A stretch of 64,000 nt of DNA, taken from assembly GCA_026706935.1 (NCBI GenBank), contig JAPOXV010000018.1, positions 372,001 to 436,000 of the forward strand. The letters are read 5' to 3'. This stretch comes from Gammaproteobacteria bacterium (GTDB taxonomy: Bacteria > Pseudomonadota > Gammaproteobacteria > Pseudomonadales > Azotimanducaceae). Position numbers and translations under genes: made by a program. Positions 37,480 through 46,560 of this stretch are shown here, one piece after another (position 1 is the first letter of the stretch; the number at the start of each line of letters is the position of its first letter). The notes below the pieces were generated by a model. It saw nothing but the letters and a program-made list of their open reading frames with translations, was not told where the DNA came from and searched no databases.

Positions 37480-39150
37480 TTGGTTTCGTCGAGGCATGAC
37501 CTTAGTATCTCCGCGACTGTATTTGGCTGCTTGTTAATCGGGTGTAGTGACGATTCATCTCAGCTGGAGACTTCGAAGTATTGGTTCATGGACATCGCGT
37601 CTGAGTCTGGTGTAACGTTTACGCATATTTCTGGCGCCTCCGAATCACTTTACCTTCCTGAGATTATGGGAGCTGGGGTTGCTCTGTTCGATGTCGAGAA
37701 TGACGGTGACCTCGACATTTACTTCGTGCAGTCTGGTGGACCTGTGGACAGCAAGGAGAGAGCTGGAAACGAACTTTATCTTAATAACGGCATGGGTGCA
37801 TTCAACCGACTCAGCGCGAGTGGGTTGGAAGATACTGGATACGGCATGGGTCCAGCAGTCGGCGACTATGACGGCGACGGCTTGATTGACGTTTTCGTAA
37901 CAAATGTAGGTAATAACCGACTCTTTCGAAACATAGGCAATGCGACATTTGTTGACGTAACGTCGGCTGCCAATGTTGCTACCAACGGTTTCAGTACCGC
38001 TTCGACATTCGGTGACTTCAATGCTGATGGTTTTCTCGATCTATTCGTAGTCAACTACGTTGACTGGAAGGTTTCTACTGAACGCGACTGTTTCGATTAC
38101 GGGACTGGAGTCAGAAATTACTGCGATCCAGGTAACTACGACCGACCGACACCAGACGTCTTATTTAAGAACAATGGAGACGGCACGTTTGCCAATATTT
38201 CAGTCGAGTCAGGTATCGCTTCCGCCTTAGGCAACGGTCTAGGAGTAATCGCATCAGACTTTAACGGCGATGGCAAGCTCGACTTATTCGTCGCGAACGA
38301 TAAATCACCAAACCACTTGTGGATTAATCAGGGGAACTTCACGTTTAAGAATGAAGCGTTCGAACGAGGGGCGGCGTTCGACGACCACGGCATTGCTAAA
38401 GCGGGTATGGGTGTTGCGGCACGAGACGTCGATCAGGACATGGATGTCGACATCATTGTCGTCAATATTCAAGGGGAAACAGATTCGTACTACCGTAACG
38501 ACGGCGCATATTTCACCGATGCTACCGCTCGAGTCGGCTTGACTCGATTTAGTCGGAACTTCACCCGTTTTGGTGTCGCGTTATTTGATTTTGATCACGA
38601 CGGTCGATTGGATTTCTACGAAGCGAACGGGCGAGTCACATTCTCTGCCGAAAGTGAAACGGCGGATCCATACGCCGAGTCCAACGTACTTTTCAAAGGT
38701 GGTGCGGCAAGGAAGTTCGAGTTTGTAGAGCCCGCTTTAGTGCACAAACAAGCTCTTATCCATACGAGCCGTGGTGTAGCAGCTGGTGATGTTGACGGAA
38801 ATGGAACGATCGATCTAGTGGTTGCCAACCTAGGCGCGCCAGCGTACGTGCTACGCAATACAACTGAGCCAACAGGACCATGGTTAGGAGTCGATTTACT
38901 AAGTTCTCGCGGAAGTCCTGACCTAAATGCACGACTGATCCTTGAAACCGACCTCGGAAGTTACCTAGGTGAGGTGCAAGTCAGTGGTAGCTACCTCGCC
39001 GCAAACTCCGCCTCGATACACCTCACATTTCCAACTACGCCCGTGATCGTAAACGCATCCGTGCTATGGTCAGATCGTACAGTTCAAGATATCAAGCTAT
39101 TGCCGCTCAATAGGCGTACGTCGATCACACAGAACCCACGTACGCCTTAA
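37480..39150 (+). CDS. CRTAC1-like lipoprotein with FG-GAP repeats and UnbV/ASPIC domain
   Basis: 556 residues. A lipoprotein signal (ISATVFGCLLIGC) is followed by a beta-propeller of at least seven FG-GAP/VCBS units with calcium loops: DVENDGDLD, DYDGDGLID, DFNADGFLD, DFNGDGKLD, DVDQDMDVD, DFDHDGRLD and DVDGNGTID. A C-terminal UnbV/ASPIC domain begins GPWLGVDLLSSRGSPDLNA. The N-terminal segment FMDIASESGVTFTHISGASES, and LPEIMGAGVALFD, are standard for bacterial CRTAC1 homologues, secreted proteins of mostly unknown function. The start is TTG, one base after the TPR gene stop, so it is the last member of the operon. It is related to the 44615-46438 product. Confidence 0.87.
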   Translation: MVSSRHDLSISATVFGCLLIGCSDDSSQLETSKYWFMDIASESGVTFTHISGASESLYLPEIMGAGVALFDVENDGDLDIYFVQSGGPVDSKERAGNELYLNNGMGAFNRLSASGLEDTGYGMGPAVGDYDGDGLIDVFVTNVGNNRLFRNIGNATFVDVTSAANVATNGFSTASTFGDFNADGFLDLFVVNYVDWKVSTERDCFDYGTGVRNYCDPGNYDRPTPDVLFKNNGDGTFANISVESGIASALGNGLGVIASDFNGDGKLDLFVANDKSPNHLWINQGNFTFKNEAFERGAAFDDHGIAKAGMGVAARDVDQDMDVDIIVVNIQGETDSYYRNDGAYFTDATARVGLTRFSRNFTRFGVALFDFDHDGRLDFYEANGRVTFSAESETADPYAESNVLFKGGAARKFEFVEPALVHKQALIHTSRGVAAGDVDGNGTIDLVVANLGAPAYVLRNTTEPTGPWLGVDLLSSRGSPDLNARLILETDLGSYLGEVQVSGSYLAANSASIHLTFPTTPVIVNASVLWSDRTVQDIKLLPLNRRTSITQNPRTP

Positions 39151-39163
39151 TCTGCCTGCAATA

Positions 39164-40519
39164 TCACCTATCTGGATCGGGTAGCAGCTCCTCCTCGGGT
39201 ACCACTACAAATTCAGGATAGGCTTCGATACCGAGTTCGGCGACATCTTGACCGAGCTGCTCAACAGTTTCAGATATCCGTGCACGGAATACTAGATTGA
39301 TGAGCGACCACAAAACGAACGACGCGACAAAGACCGTTGCACCGATTGCGACGACGCCCAGCAACTGGATTAGGAAGTCTGCTCCGACCGTAAATGCGGC
39401 CGCTAGCGTTCCCCAAATCCCAGCAAATAGGTGAGCGGAGATTGCCCCGACAACGTCGTCAACTTTGAGAAACTCGAGGAATCTCATACCGAGTACACAA
39501 ATCGCGCCACCGACCGCGCCGACCGGAATTGCCCAAATATGGTCAGCGAAATTCGGCGCCGCCGTTATCGCAACAAGCCCACCAATCGCACCGTTCAGTG
39601 CGGCAAATAGGTCTGTGCGACCAAATACTGGACGCGAAATTGCGATCGCAATGACACATCCTGCAGCCGCGGCAAGATTCGTATTAACCAGAATGATGCC
39701 CATCGATATCGCATCGAAACCGGACCCGAGCGCAAGTTGAGATCCACCATTGAAACCAAACCAACCTAGCCACAGGATGAACACGCCCAACGTTACGATC
39801 GGGACATTCGAAGGCGGAGTTGCTTTAACCGATCCATCCTCCCGGAATTTCCCAGTTCGAGCACCGACGATCAAGGTGCCTGCGAGCGCGGCCCAACCTC
39901 CTGTCGAATGTACGATAGTTGAACCAGCGAAGTCAACAAAACCGAGATCTGTTAACCAACCGCCACCCCATGTCCATTTACCAATCAGTGGGTAAATCAG
40001 ACCCGTTAAGACCACTACGAATGCGAAAAACGAGATCAGCCGAATCCTTTCGGCTAAAGTTCCCGAGATGATCGAGGCGGTTGTAGCAACGAAGACCATC
40101 TGGAAGAACCACATTGACATGCTCGAATGACCTTGTTCTGCAAGAATTGGGTCGATCGTTGCACCTTCATCGCCATTGAACAGTGCCGTTTCCGCGGGTG
40201 TCGAATGAAATCCGAGTTCCAATACACCAAACCACGCATTCCCATCGCCATACATGACGTTGTAACCAATGATGTAATACATGAGTCCTGCGATGGAATA
40301 CAGGCCGATGTTTTTCATGCAAATGACAGAAGCATTCTTGGTTCTGACTGAACCGGCCTCGAGCATCGTGAATCCGGCACACATCCACATAACCAATGCG
40401 CCCCAGAGTAAAAACGCGAAAGTGTTAAACGTGAACGCGACCTCGCTATCGACAGCGCCGTATGTGGACGCCCCAGACGCAAGCAAAACAACAGTGATCA
40501 AGACCTTTAGTCGCTTCAT
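39164..40519 (-). CDS. amt: Ammonium transporter Amt
   Basis: About 451 residues and 11 transmembrane helices after a cleavable signal (MKRLKVLITVVLLASGASTYG). I chose ATG 40519 rather than the upstream GTG 40564 because AAGGGGAA precedes it at the right distance. The Amt signature DFAGSTIVHSTGGWAALAG carries the first pore histidine; the second is in ISAHLFAGIWGT. The cytoplasmic tail keeps GQDVAELGIEAYPEF, like the PII-regulated C-terminus of Amt proteins, with an added acidic end. No glnK/PII gene is adjacent, unlike the usual glnK-amtB pair. It moves ammonium into the cell. It converges with the CRTAC1 operon and diverges from the oxidase gene. Confidence 0.93.
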   Translation of the reverse strand: MKRLKVLITVVLLASGASTYGAVDSEVAFTFNTFAFLLWGALVMWMCAGFTMLEAGSVRTKNASVICMKNIGLYSIAGLMYYIIGYNVMYGDGNAWFGVLELGFHSTPAETALFNGDEGATIDPILAEQGHSSMSMWFFQMVFVATTASIISGTLAERIRLISFFAFVVVLTGLIYPLIGKWTWGGGWLTDLGFVDFAGSTIVHSTGGWAALAGTLIVGARTGKFREDGSVKATPPSNVPIVTLGVFILWLGWFGFNGGSQLALGSGFDAISMGIILVNTNLAAAAGCVIAIAISRPVFGRTDLFAALNGAIGGLVAITAAPNFADHIWAIPVGAVGGAICVLGMRFLEFLKVDDVVGAISAHLFAGIWGTLAAAFTVGADFLIQLLGVVAIGATVFVASFVLWSLINLVFRARISETVEQLGQDVAELGIEAYPEFVVVPEEELLPDPDR

Positions 40520-40716
40520 TAACGATTCCCCTTTCACGAATGGACGGTAAAGCCGTAAATGCACTACGCCGTATTTAACACCAGATATTTACGCATTCAG
40601 ACTTTGGAACTCATCGATACATTTATAGAACCTCTAGCCGTGATTCCAAATATGTGGGTCGCATTCATTACTTCTCGAACATCGACTTCCTTATTTGCGA
40701 ATTGGTGCGTCAAGCA

Positions 40717-41811
40717 ATGACCGACATCGTCGTCGTGGGTGGCGGAATCGTTGGTGCGTCAACTTGCTACTATGCTAAGCAAAGAGGGGCTACATGCACC
40801 CTCATAGAACGAGATGACGTCGCTTCCCATGCTTCGGGCTACGCTTTCGGTGGACTACACCCAAGACTGGTAGCAACATCTGACTCCGAAATGACACAGT
40901 TTGCACTGACGAGTTTCGAAGAACATCGGCGACTTCACGACGAGCTCGAGTCCGAAACAGAACAAGAATCCACATGGCGACCAAGAACAAGCATCTCATT
41001 AGCGTGGAATGAGACCGAAGCTAATCTACTTCAGCAACTTGCTGTTGCAGATTCATCATCATCTGAATGGTTAGGCGCGAAACAATTGCTCGAACTCGAA
41101 CCTCGGATCTCCAGCAGTGCGCTTGGCGGACTAATGACAAATGACAGCGCTGAGGTAGATGCTAAGGAACTAACCGAGTCGCTCGTTCGTAGCTCTGCAC
41201 CACATTTTCGCTCGGCCGACGTCGTCGGTATCAACTGTGTGAACGATCGTATTGAAGGTGTAAGGACTCGTAACGGAGAGATCATTGAGGGCGATTCATT
41301 TGTATTTGCAATGGGACCTTGGTCAAACCAAGCATTCGAATGGCTAGGTTTGAATTGTGAGGTAATGCCACTGAAGGGTCAGATACTTCGACTGAAGATT
41401 GCCGGACCTGTTTTTCAGCATTCCTTCTCAACAGCCGGGAACTACATGAGCACCAAACCCGATGGGTTGTTGTGGATCGGAACCACAGAGGAGGACGTTG
41501 GATTCGACGAGACGCCGACTCATTACGGTCGTAGCACGATTATGAAAGTCCTACAACGGATGCTGCCTAATTCATCTAACTTTTCGGTCGTGAGACAAAC
41601 AGCATGCCTTCGTCCAATCACGTCAGATGGAGAATTGATCTTGGGTAACGTGGCAAGCACTCGGAATGCGTTGGTGGGTACCGGCGGTGGCCGGAAAGGT
41701 ATTTTGTATGGTCCACTGATGGGAAAATACCTCACCGATCAAGCGCTCGCGACCGCGCGCTCGGAGACATGGTCCCCGCTTTCGCCAAATCGTTTTGTCG
41801 ATACGTCATGA
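40717..41811 (+). CDS. FAD-dependent amino-acid-oxidase-type oxidoreductase (DAO family)
   Basis: About 364 residues. ATG 40717 places the flavin motif TDIVVVGGGIVGASTCYYAK right at the N-terminus; an upstream GTG (40654) would add 21 unrelated residues. The DAO signature continues with ASGYAFGGLHPRL, EVDAKELTESLVRSS and the C-terminal GTGGGRKGILYGPLMGKYL. Glycine oxidases, D-amino-acid dehydrogenases and sarcosine oxidases share this fold; the substrate cannot be read. No signal peptide, so it acts in the cytoplasm. It diverges from amt. The enzymes release ammonium or reduce quinone/oxygen, which could link it to the neighbours; that is only inference. Confidence 0.85.
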   Translation: MTDIVVVGGGIVGASTCYYAKQRGATCTLIERDDVASHASGYAFGGLHPRLVATSDSEMTQFALTSFEEHRRLHDELESETEQESTWRPRTSISLAWNETEANLLQQLAVADSSSSEWLGAKQLLELEPRISSSALGGLMTNDSAEVDAKELTESLVRSSAPHFRSADVVGINCVNDRIEGVRTRNGEIIEGDSFVFAMGPWSNQAFEWLGLNCEVMPLKGQILRLKIAGPVFQHSFSTAGNYMSTKPDGLLWIGTTEEDVGFDETPTHYGRSTIMKVLQRMLPNSSNFSVVRQTACLRPITSDGELILGNVASTRNALVGTGGGRKGILYGPLMGKYLTDQALATARSETWSPLSPNRFVDTS

Positions 41812-41870
41812 ACTCGCTTACAGTCTTCCGATGAATCTCTTACACGGTTCTCAGTTTCACAGAGTTTTAC

Positions 41871-44615
41871 ATGTCAGATAGGGTAGCGTCGCAATCCGTT
41901 GCGGTGATTACGAAAGGTATGCGACGACTCCTAGTGGTGGTGTTAGTGGTCATTTCGCTACTTGTCGTCGATTCGGTATATCTAAGCGTCGTGAGCTTTG
42001 TGCAGGCGCTTACCGGGCAAATCATCGAGAACGCCTTTTATCAAGTTATGTTCCTCGTGCACTTGGTTCTAGGTGTTCTAGTCATCGTACCAACGCTGGT
42101 ATTTGGCGCGATGCACCTGCGTCGAGCGATCACAAGACCGAATCGAACAGCTGTCAGACTCGGTCTTGGTTTATTCGTTACGGTCCTTCTCCTTTTTATT
42201 TCAGGTGTTGCGTTAACTCGGGGGCTTCCTTGGTTTGAGTTAAAACACGAGATTGCTCGAACACTGACATACTGGTTGCATGTCCTAACTCCAGTCGCGG
42301 CGATATGGCTATTCATTCTGCATCGCCTCGTCGGACCTCGTATTCGCTGGAAGTCAGGAATTTCTGTAGCGGTCGTGAGTCTTGTGTTAGCAGTCGCGGG
42401 TGTCGGATTTCTTCATTTGGACTTTGAGGAAACGGTCGCTGCCGCTGATTTCTCACCGTCGCTCGCACAAACCGCTCACGGCGGTCATTTGAAAGCCGAA
42501 GCGTTGATGACCAATGAACAATGTTTGACGTGTCATGCAGATGTTCATGCGACTTGGGCGGTCAGCGCACACAGATTTGCTTCTTTTAACAATCCGGCGT
42601 ACGCGTTCGCCGTTAACAACACACGAGCGAAAGTTCTTGAACGCGATGGTGACGTTGGTGCATCAAGGTTCTGTGCTAGCTGCCACGACCCCGTACCACT
42701 GTTCTCTGGTCTCTTCGACGATCCGGCTATTGATTTCCAAGATCATCCGACGGGACAAGCGGGGCTTACCTGCGTAAGTTGCCATGCGATTCAAGAAGTA
42801 AATGGTGTTCGCGGTAATGGTGAATACACCATCGGACTACCTGAGCAATATCCGTTTGCCGACAGTAACGATGAATTCCTTCAATGGGTGCACGGCGTTC
42901 TGCTCAAAGGGCGTCCAAAGCTTCACAAGACCTCGTATCTGAAACCATTCCATCAGACTGCCGAATTCTGTAGTACCTGCCACAAGGTTCATCTACCGGA
43001 GGAGCTCAATCACTACAAGTGGCTGCGTGGTCAGAATCACTACGACTCATTCCTGATTAGCGGTGTATCAGGTCACGGCGTTGCGAGTTTTTACTATCCA
43101 CAAAAAGCGTCTACGAATTGCAACGTGTGTCATATGCCCCTGATTGAATCGGACGACTTCGCAGCGAGCGACTTTGACGGTTCTGGACGGTTGGCGATCC
43201 ACAGTCACCAATTCCCTGCCGCCAACACCGCTATTCAAGCGATGGCGGCTCTGGATCCATCAGTGAACGACAAACAGATCGAACTTCTTCAAGGGTCATT
43301 ACGTGTCGATATTTTCGGATTACGTATCGGGGAGGACATAACGAAGCCGCTCGTTGCACCTTTGCGTCCCATAGTACCAGTGCTTGAACGAGGTAAGGAA
43401 TACCTGATCGAAGTTGTGATACGTACATTGCGTGTTGGCCATAAATTCACAGAAGGAACCATAGACTCCAATGAGGTCTGGCTAGCCCTTGACGCGAAGT
43501 CAGACCAAGGTGACGTTCTTGGTCGTAGCGGTGGTATGAATGCCGATACTGCCGCGGTTGATCCGTGGTCACATTTCGTAAATGCATATGTGATCGACCG
43601 TGAAGGAAATCGAATCGATCGACGAAACGCGGAAGACATCTTCGTGAAACTCTATGACAACCAGATTGGACCTGGCAGCGCTGATGTCGTGCTCTATCGC
43701 TTGGTCGTACCCGACGACGCAGATGTATCAGAACTCACCGTCACGGTCGCGCTTAACTATCGCAAATTCGACCAAAATTACTTCGCGTTATTCTCTGAAG
43801 AACCTGGTAGAACGAATGATCTACCGATCGTTACCATAGCACGCGATACCCTCACGTTTCCCGTACGGAAGCCGCAAGAAGACCTCTCAGAGCAGTCGAG
43901 CGATATCGCGATCTGGGAGCGTTGGAACGATTACGGAATCGGAATGCTTTTGAAACCAAAGCGGGTTGGTCTCCGACAAGCAGAACTTGCTTTTAAAGAG
44001 GTTGTAGAGTTAGGACGGCCTGAGGGACACTTGAATTTGGCTCGCGTCTGGTTAAACGAAGGCCGATTAGAGGAGGCGGCGGACGCGCTCGGGAAGGCTT
44101 ATGAAGGAGGCGCATATCCCTGGTCGGTCGCGTGGTTTACTGCGCTCGTCGATAAACAGTTAGGCAATTTTGAAGCGGCAATAGAGAAATTCGATCAATT
44201 GAGACGTACCGCCTTCGAGGAGGCAGTGAAGAGAGGGTTCGACTTTTCCCGAGACTACAACCTTCTAAATCAACTCGCTTTATCTTACTTCGAGTTATCG
44301 AAAGAGGCAGGCACTGAGAGTAGACGGACCGAATTACTCACATTGGCGATCGAAACCTATCGATCAGCCTTAGCAGAAGATTCTGAAAACGTACAGTCGC
44401 ACTACGGTCTGATGCAGGTATATGACCGTTTAGGTAATTTCGAAAACGCGACGTACCATCGCAGCCAACACCAGAAATACCGAATTGACGACAACGCGAA
44501 AGATCGCGCCGTGAACGCCGCGCGTCAAAGAGACCCAGCGGCGAACCACGCTAGTGAGTCGATCGTTATTTACGACCTACATCGAGATAACGAACACTCG
44601 GTTGGCGCTACTTGA
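41871..44615 (+). CDS. Membrane-bound pentahaem cytochrome c with b-type-like membrane domain and TPR tail
   Basis: 914 residues. N-terminal domain of about five transmembrane helices (roughly 18-45, 57-81, 95-117, 130-152, 161-181). Two helices carry paired histidines, H64/H82 and H137/H151, the latter with the H-x13-H spacing of di-haem b-type cytochromes. The periplasmic part has five CXXCH haem c sites at C218, C268, C301, C367 and C417, with many extra histidines as possible distal ligands, similar to cytochrome c554-type proteins. A beta-rich region (about 450-670) and TPR-like repeats (about 690-870) follow. The stop overlaps the next start (TGATG). It probably takes electrons from quinol to a periplasmic acceptor or the reverse; no partner enzyme is identified. 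Confidence 0.8.
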   Translation: MSDRVASQSVAVITKGMRRLLVVVLVVISLLVVDSVYLSVVSFVQALTGQIIENAFYQVMFLVHLVLGVLVIVPTLVFGAMHLRRAITRPNRTAVRLGLGLFVTVLLLFISGVALTRGLPWFELKHEIARTLTYWLHVLTPVAAIWLFILHRLVGPRIRWKSGISVAVVSLVLAVAGVGFLHLDFEETVAAADFSPSLAQTAHGGHLKAEALMTNEQCLTCHADVHATWAVSAHRFASFNNPAYAFAVNNTRAKVLERDGDVGASRFCASCHDPVPLFSGLFDDPAIDFQDHPTGQAGLTCVSCHAIQEVNGVRGNGEYTIGLPEQYPFADSNDEFLQWVHGVLLKGRPKLHKTSYLKPFHQTAEFCSTCHKVHLPEELNHYKWLRGQNHYDSFLISGVSGHGVASFYYPQKASTNCNVCHMPLIESDDFAASDFDGSGRLAIHSHQFPAANTAIQAMAALDPSVNDKQIELLQGSLRVDIFGLRIGEDITKPLVAPLRPIVPVLERGKEYLIEVVIRTLRVGHKFTEGTIDSNEVWLALDAKSDQGDVLGRSGGMNADTAAVDPWSHFVNAYVIDREGNRIDRRNAEDIFVKLYDNQIGPGSADVVLYRLVVPDDADVSELTVTVALNYRKFDQNYFALFSEEPGRTNDLPIVTIARDTLTFPVRKPQEDLSEQSSDIAIWERWNDYGIGMLLKPKRVGLRQAELAFKEVVELGRPEGHLNLARVWLNEGRLEEAADALGKAYEGGAYPWSVAWFTALVDKQLGNFEAAIEKFDQLRRTAFEEAVKRGFDFSRDYNLLNQLALSYFELSKEAGTESRRTELLTLAIETYRSALAEDSENVQSHYGLMQVYDRLGNFENATYHRSQHQKYRIDDNAKDRAVNAARQRDPAANHASESIVIYDLHRDNEHSVGAT

Positions 44616-46438
44616 TGTCAACAAAAGATGCTGAAACTGAACGACTGACCCGAGCGGTCAAAGGATCCGCGATCGTCGCGGGGATCTTAATTCTCGTCGT
44701 CGCATGCGTCGCCATGCTCTCGCAATGTGAACGCCGAAAAATCGAAGTTGTTGAAACGCCGGTGCACGAAAGTGTTGTGCCAACTGCTGACACGGCGGTT
44801 CCAACTTTCGAATTCACCGACATTACCGAAATTGCGGGCATTGAGTACGTTCATGAAAACGGTGCAGTCGGCGATCGCCTCTTACCGGAAACCATGGGCG
44901 GTGGCGTTGCACTATTTGACTTTGACCTCGATGGCGATCTCGACTTATTGTTCGTCGACTCGAGTACTTGGCCCGACGAAGAGTTGGAAACAGGTCGCAC
45001 CGGTAGATCGGTACTCTACGAGAATAATGGACTTGCACAGTTCACCGATGTATCTGCAACCCATTTAGATCTATCTGTCTACGGCATGGCACCGGCGATT
45101 GGCGATATCAATGGTGATGGCTATCCCGACCTATTCGTTACTGCTGTGGGGCAGAACCAACTTTTCTTGAATGAAAATGGTGAAAGATTCGTCAACGTGA
45201 CCGAATCGTACGGTGTTGGCGGCGATCCTGACGCTTTCAGCTCGTGTGCGACGTTTTTCGACTTCGACCGAGATGAAGATCTCGATTTGTTCGTCTGTAA
45301 CTACGTTGGTTGGTCTGTCGACATCGATCGTGCGGTAGATTTTCAGTTAACTGGCGTAGGCCGAGCGTATGGACCACCCACCGACTTTCCCGGTACGTCG
45401 TCGTGGTTGTATCGGAATGACGGTGGCTTGTTCACCGACGTAACGAACGAAGCTGGGATCGAAGTCGTCAATCAACAGACCGATGAATTGGTTGGCAAAG
45501 CGCTCGCTGTATCGGTCGCAGATGTAAACCGAGATGGGTGGTCCGATCTAATCATTGCGAACGATACTGTAAGGAATTTCTTATTTATCAATAACTTGGA
45601 TGGAACTTTTACCGAGAAAGGCGTTGAATACGGGTTAGCGTTCGACTCCTCAGGCGCGGCTACGGGTGCGATGGGTTTAGACGTTGCCCACTATGCAAAC
45701 GATGAACGATTTGGTATCGCAATCGGTAACTTCGCCAACGAAATGTCGTCGTTTTACGTGAGTTCCTCTGGCGCTTCAATCTTCAGCGACGACGCGATCG
45801 TTCTCGGTATCGGCGCTCTCACACGGAAAGTGCTGACGTTTGGTTTGTTTTTCTTCGATGTGGACAACGACGCTCGAGTAGACCTGTTTAGCGTCAATGG
45901 TCATATTGAACCTGAGATCACTATGGTTCAAGCAAGCCAATCATATGAGCAAGAACCTCAGTTGTTTTGGAACTGTGGGAGCGAATGTGCTCGACCATTC
46001 CAGCTAGTCGCAACACAAGACACCTCCCTTGGTATACCGAATGTTGGCCGTGGTGCGACATTCGGTGACCTCGACGCAGACGGCGATCTAGATATTGTGC
46101 TAACGAATGTAGGAGGAAGACCAAGCATTCTGCGAAATGAATTGGCTACCACCAACAATTGGCTAAATATTCGGCTTGATTACCAGGGTTCAAATCCGAA
46201 CGGCATCGGCAGCATGGTTCGAGTTACGAGCGCGGACATAGTACAAACACGTCAGATTACTCGAACACGCAGCTACCTCTCGCAATTTGACGCGTCAGCT
46301 CACTTCGGAGTTGGTAAAGCCTCAAACGTCGACACAGTGGAGGTTATTTGGCCAAACGGTGAAGTGTCTACGTTCTCGGATGTAGAAATCAATCAGCCCA
46401 TCGTTCTTGAGTACGACGCGAAGTCGTCTATCGATTAA
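44615..46438 (+). CDS. CRTAC1-like protein with FG-GAP repeats and UnbV/ASPIC domain
   Basis: About 607 residues. A membrane anchor at about 15-36 (GSAIVAGILILVVACVAML) is followed by FTDITEIAGIEYVHENGAVG and LPETMGGGVALFD, then calcium-loop FG-GAP units DFDLDGDLD, DINGDGYPD, FDRDEDLD, DVNRDGWSD, DVDNDARVD and DLDADGDLD. The C-terminal UnbV/ASPIC domain is well preserved (NWLNIRLDYQGSNPNGIGS, RSYLSQFDASAHFGVGKA, VDTVEVIWPNGEVSTF). ATG 44615 overlaps the cytochrome stop by one base, so translation is coupled; the TTG in front is less likely. The pairing implies that this propeller works with the pentahaem cytochrome, perhaps as a docking or catalytic partner. Confidence 0.87.
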   Translation: MSTKDAETERLTRAVKGSAIVAGILILVVACVAMLSQCERRKIEVVETPVHESVVPTADTAVPTFEFTDITEIAGIEYVHENGAVGDRLLPETMGGGVALFDFDLDGDLDLLFVDSSTWPDEELETGRTGRSVLYENNGLAQFTDVSATHLDLSVYGMAPAIGDINGDGYPDLFVTAVGQNQLFLNENGERFVNVTESYGVGGDPDAFSSCATFFDFDRDEDLDLFVCNYVGWSVDIDRAVDFQLTGVGRAYGPPTDFPGTSSWLYRNDGGLFTDVTNEAGIEVVNQQTDELVGKALAVSVADVNRDGWSDLIIANDTVRNFLFINNLDGTFTEKGVEYGLAFDSSGAATGAMGLDVAHYANDERFGIAIGNFANEMSSFYVSSSGASIFSDDAIVLGIGALTRKVLTFGLFFFDVDNDARVDLFSVNGHIEPEITMVQASQSYEQEPQLFWNCGSECARPFQLVATQDTSLGIPNVGRGATFGDLDADGDLDIVLTNVGGRPSILRNELATTNNWLNIRLDYQGSNPNGIGSMVRVTSADIVQTRQITRTRSYLSQFDASAHFGVGKASNVDTVEVIWPNGEVSTFSDVEINQPIVLEYDAKSSID

Positions 46439-46560
46439 ACCTTACCTAATCCTTGTCCAAGTCTGGTCTCGTTCGAACGAACCTTTGAACCCAATAGGCT
46501 AACAAGTCTCAAATCGCAATATAATGAAGCGCACCCGAACCGACATAAGGGATTCGCTTA

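Noticed and set aside
39164-44615. Ammonia-oxidation pathway (Amt plus cytochrome c554-like protein)
   Set aside because: No amo or hydroxylamine oxidoreductase gene is present and the cytochrome has a different architecture; proximity alone is not enough.
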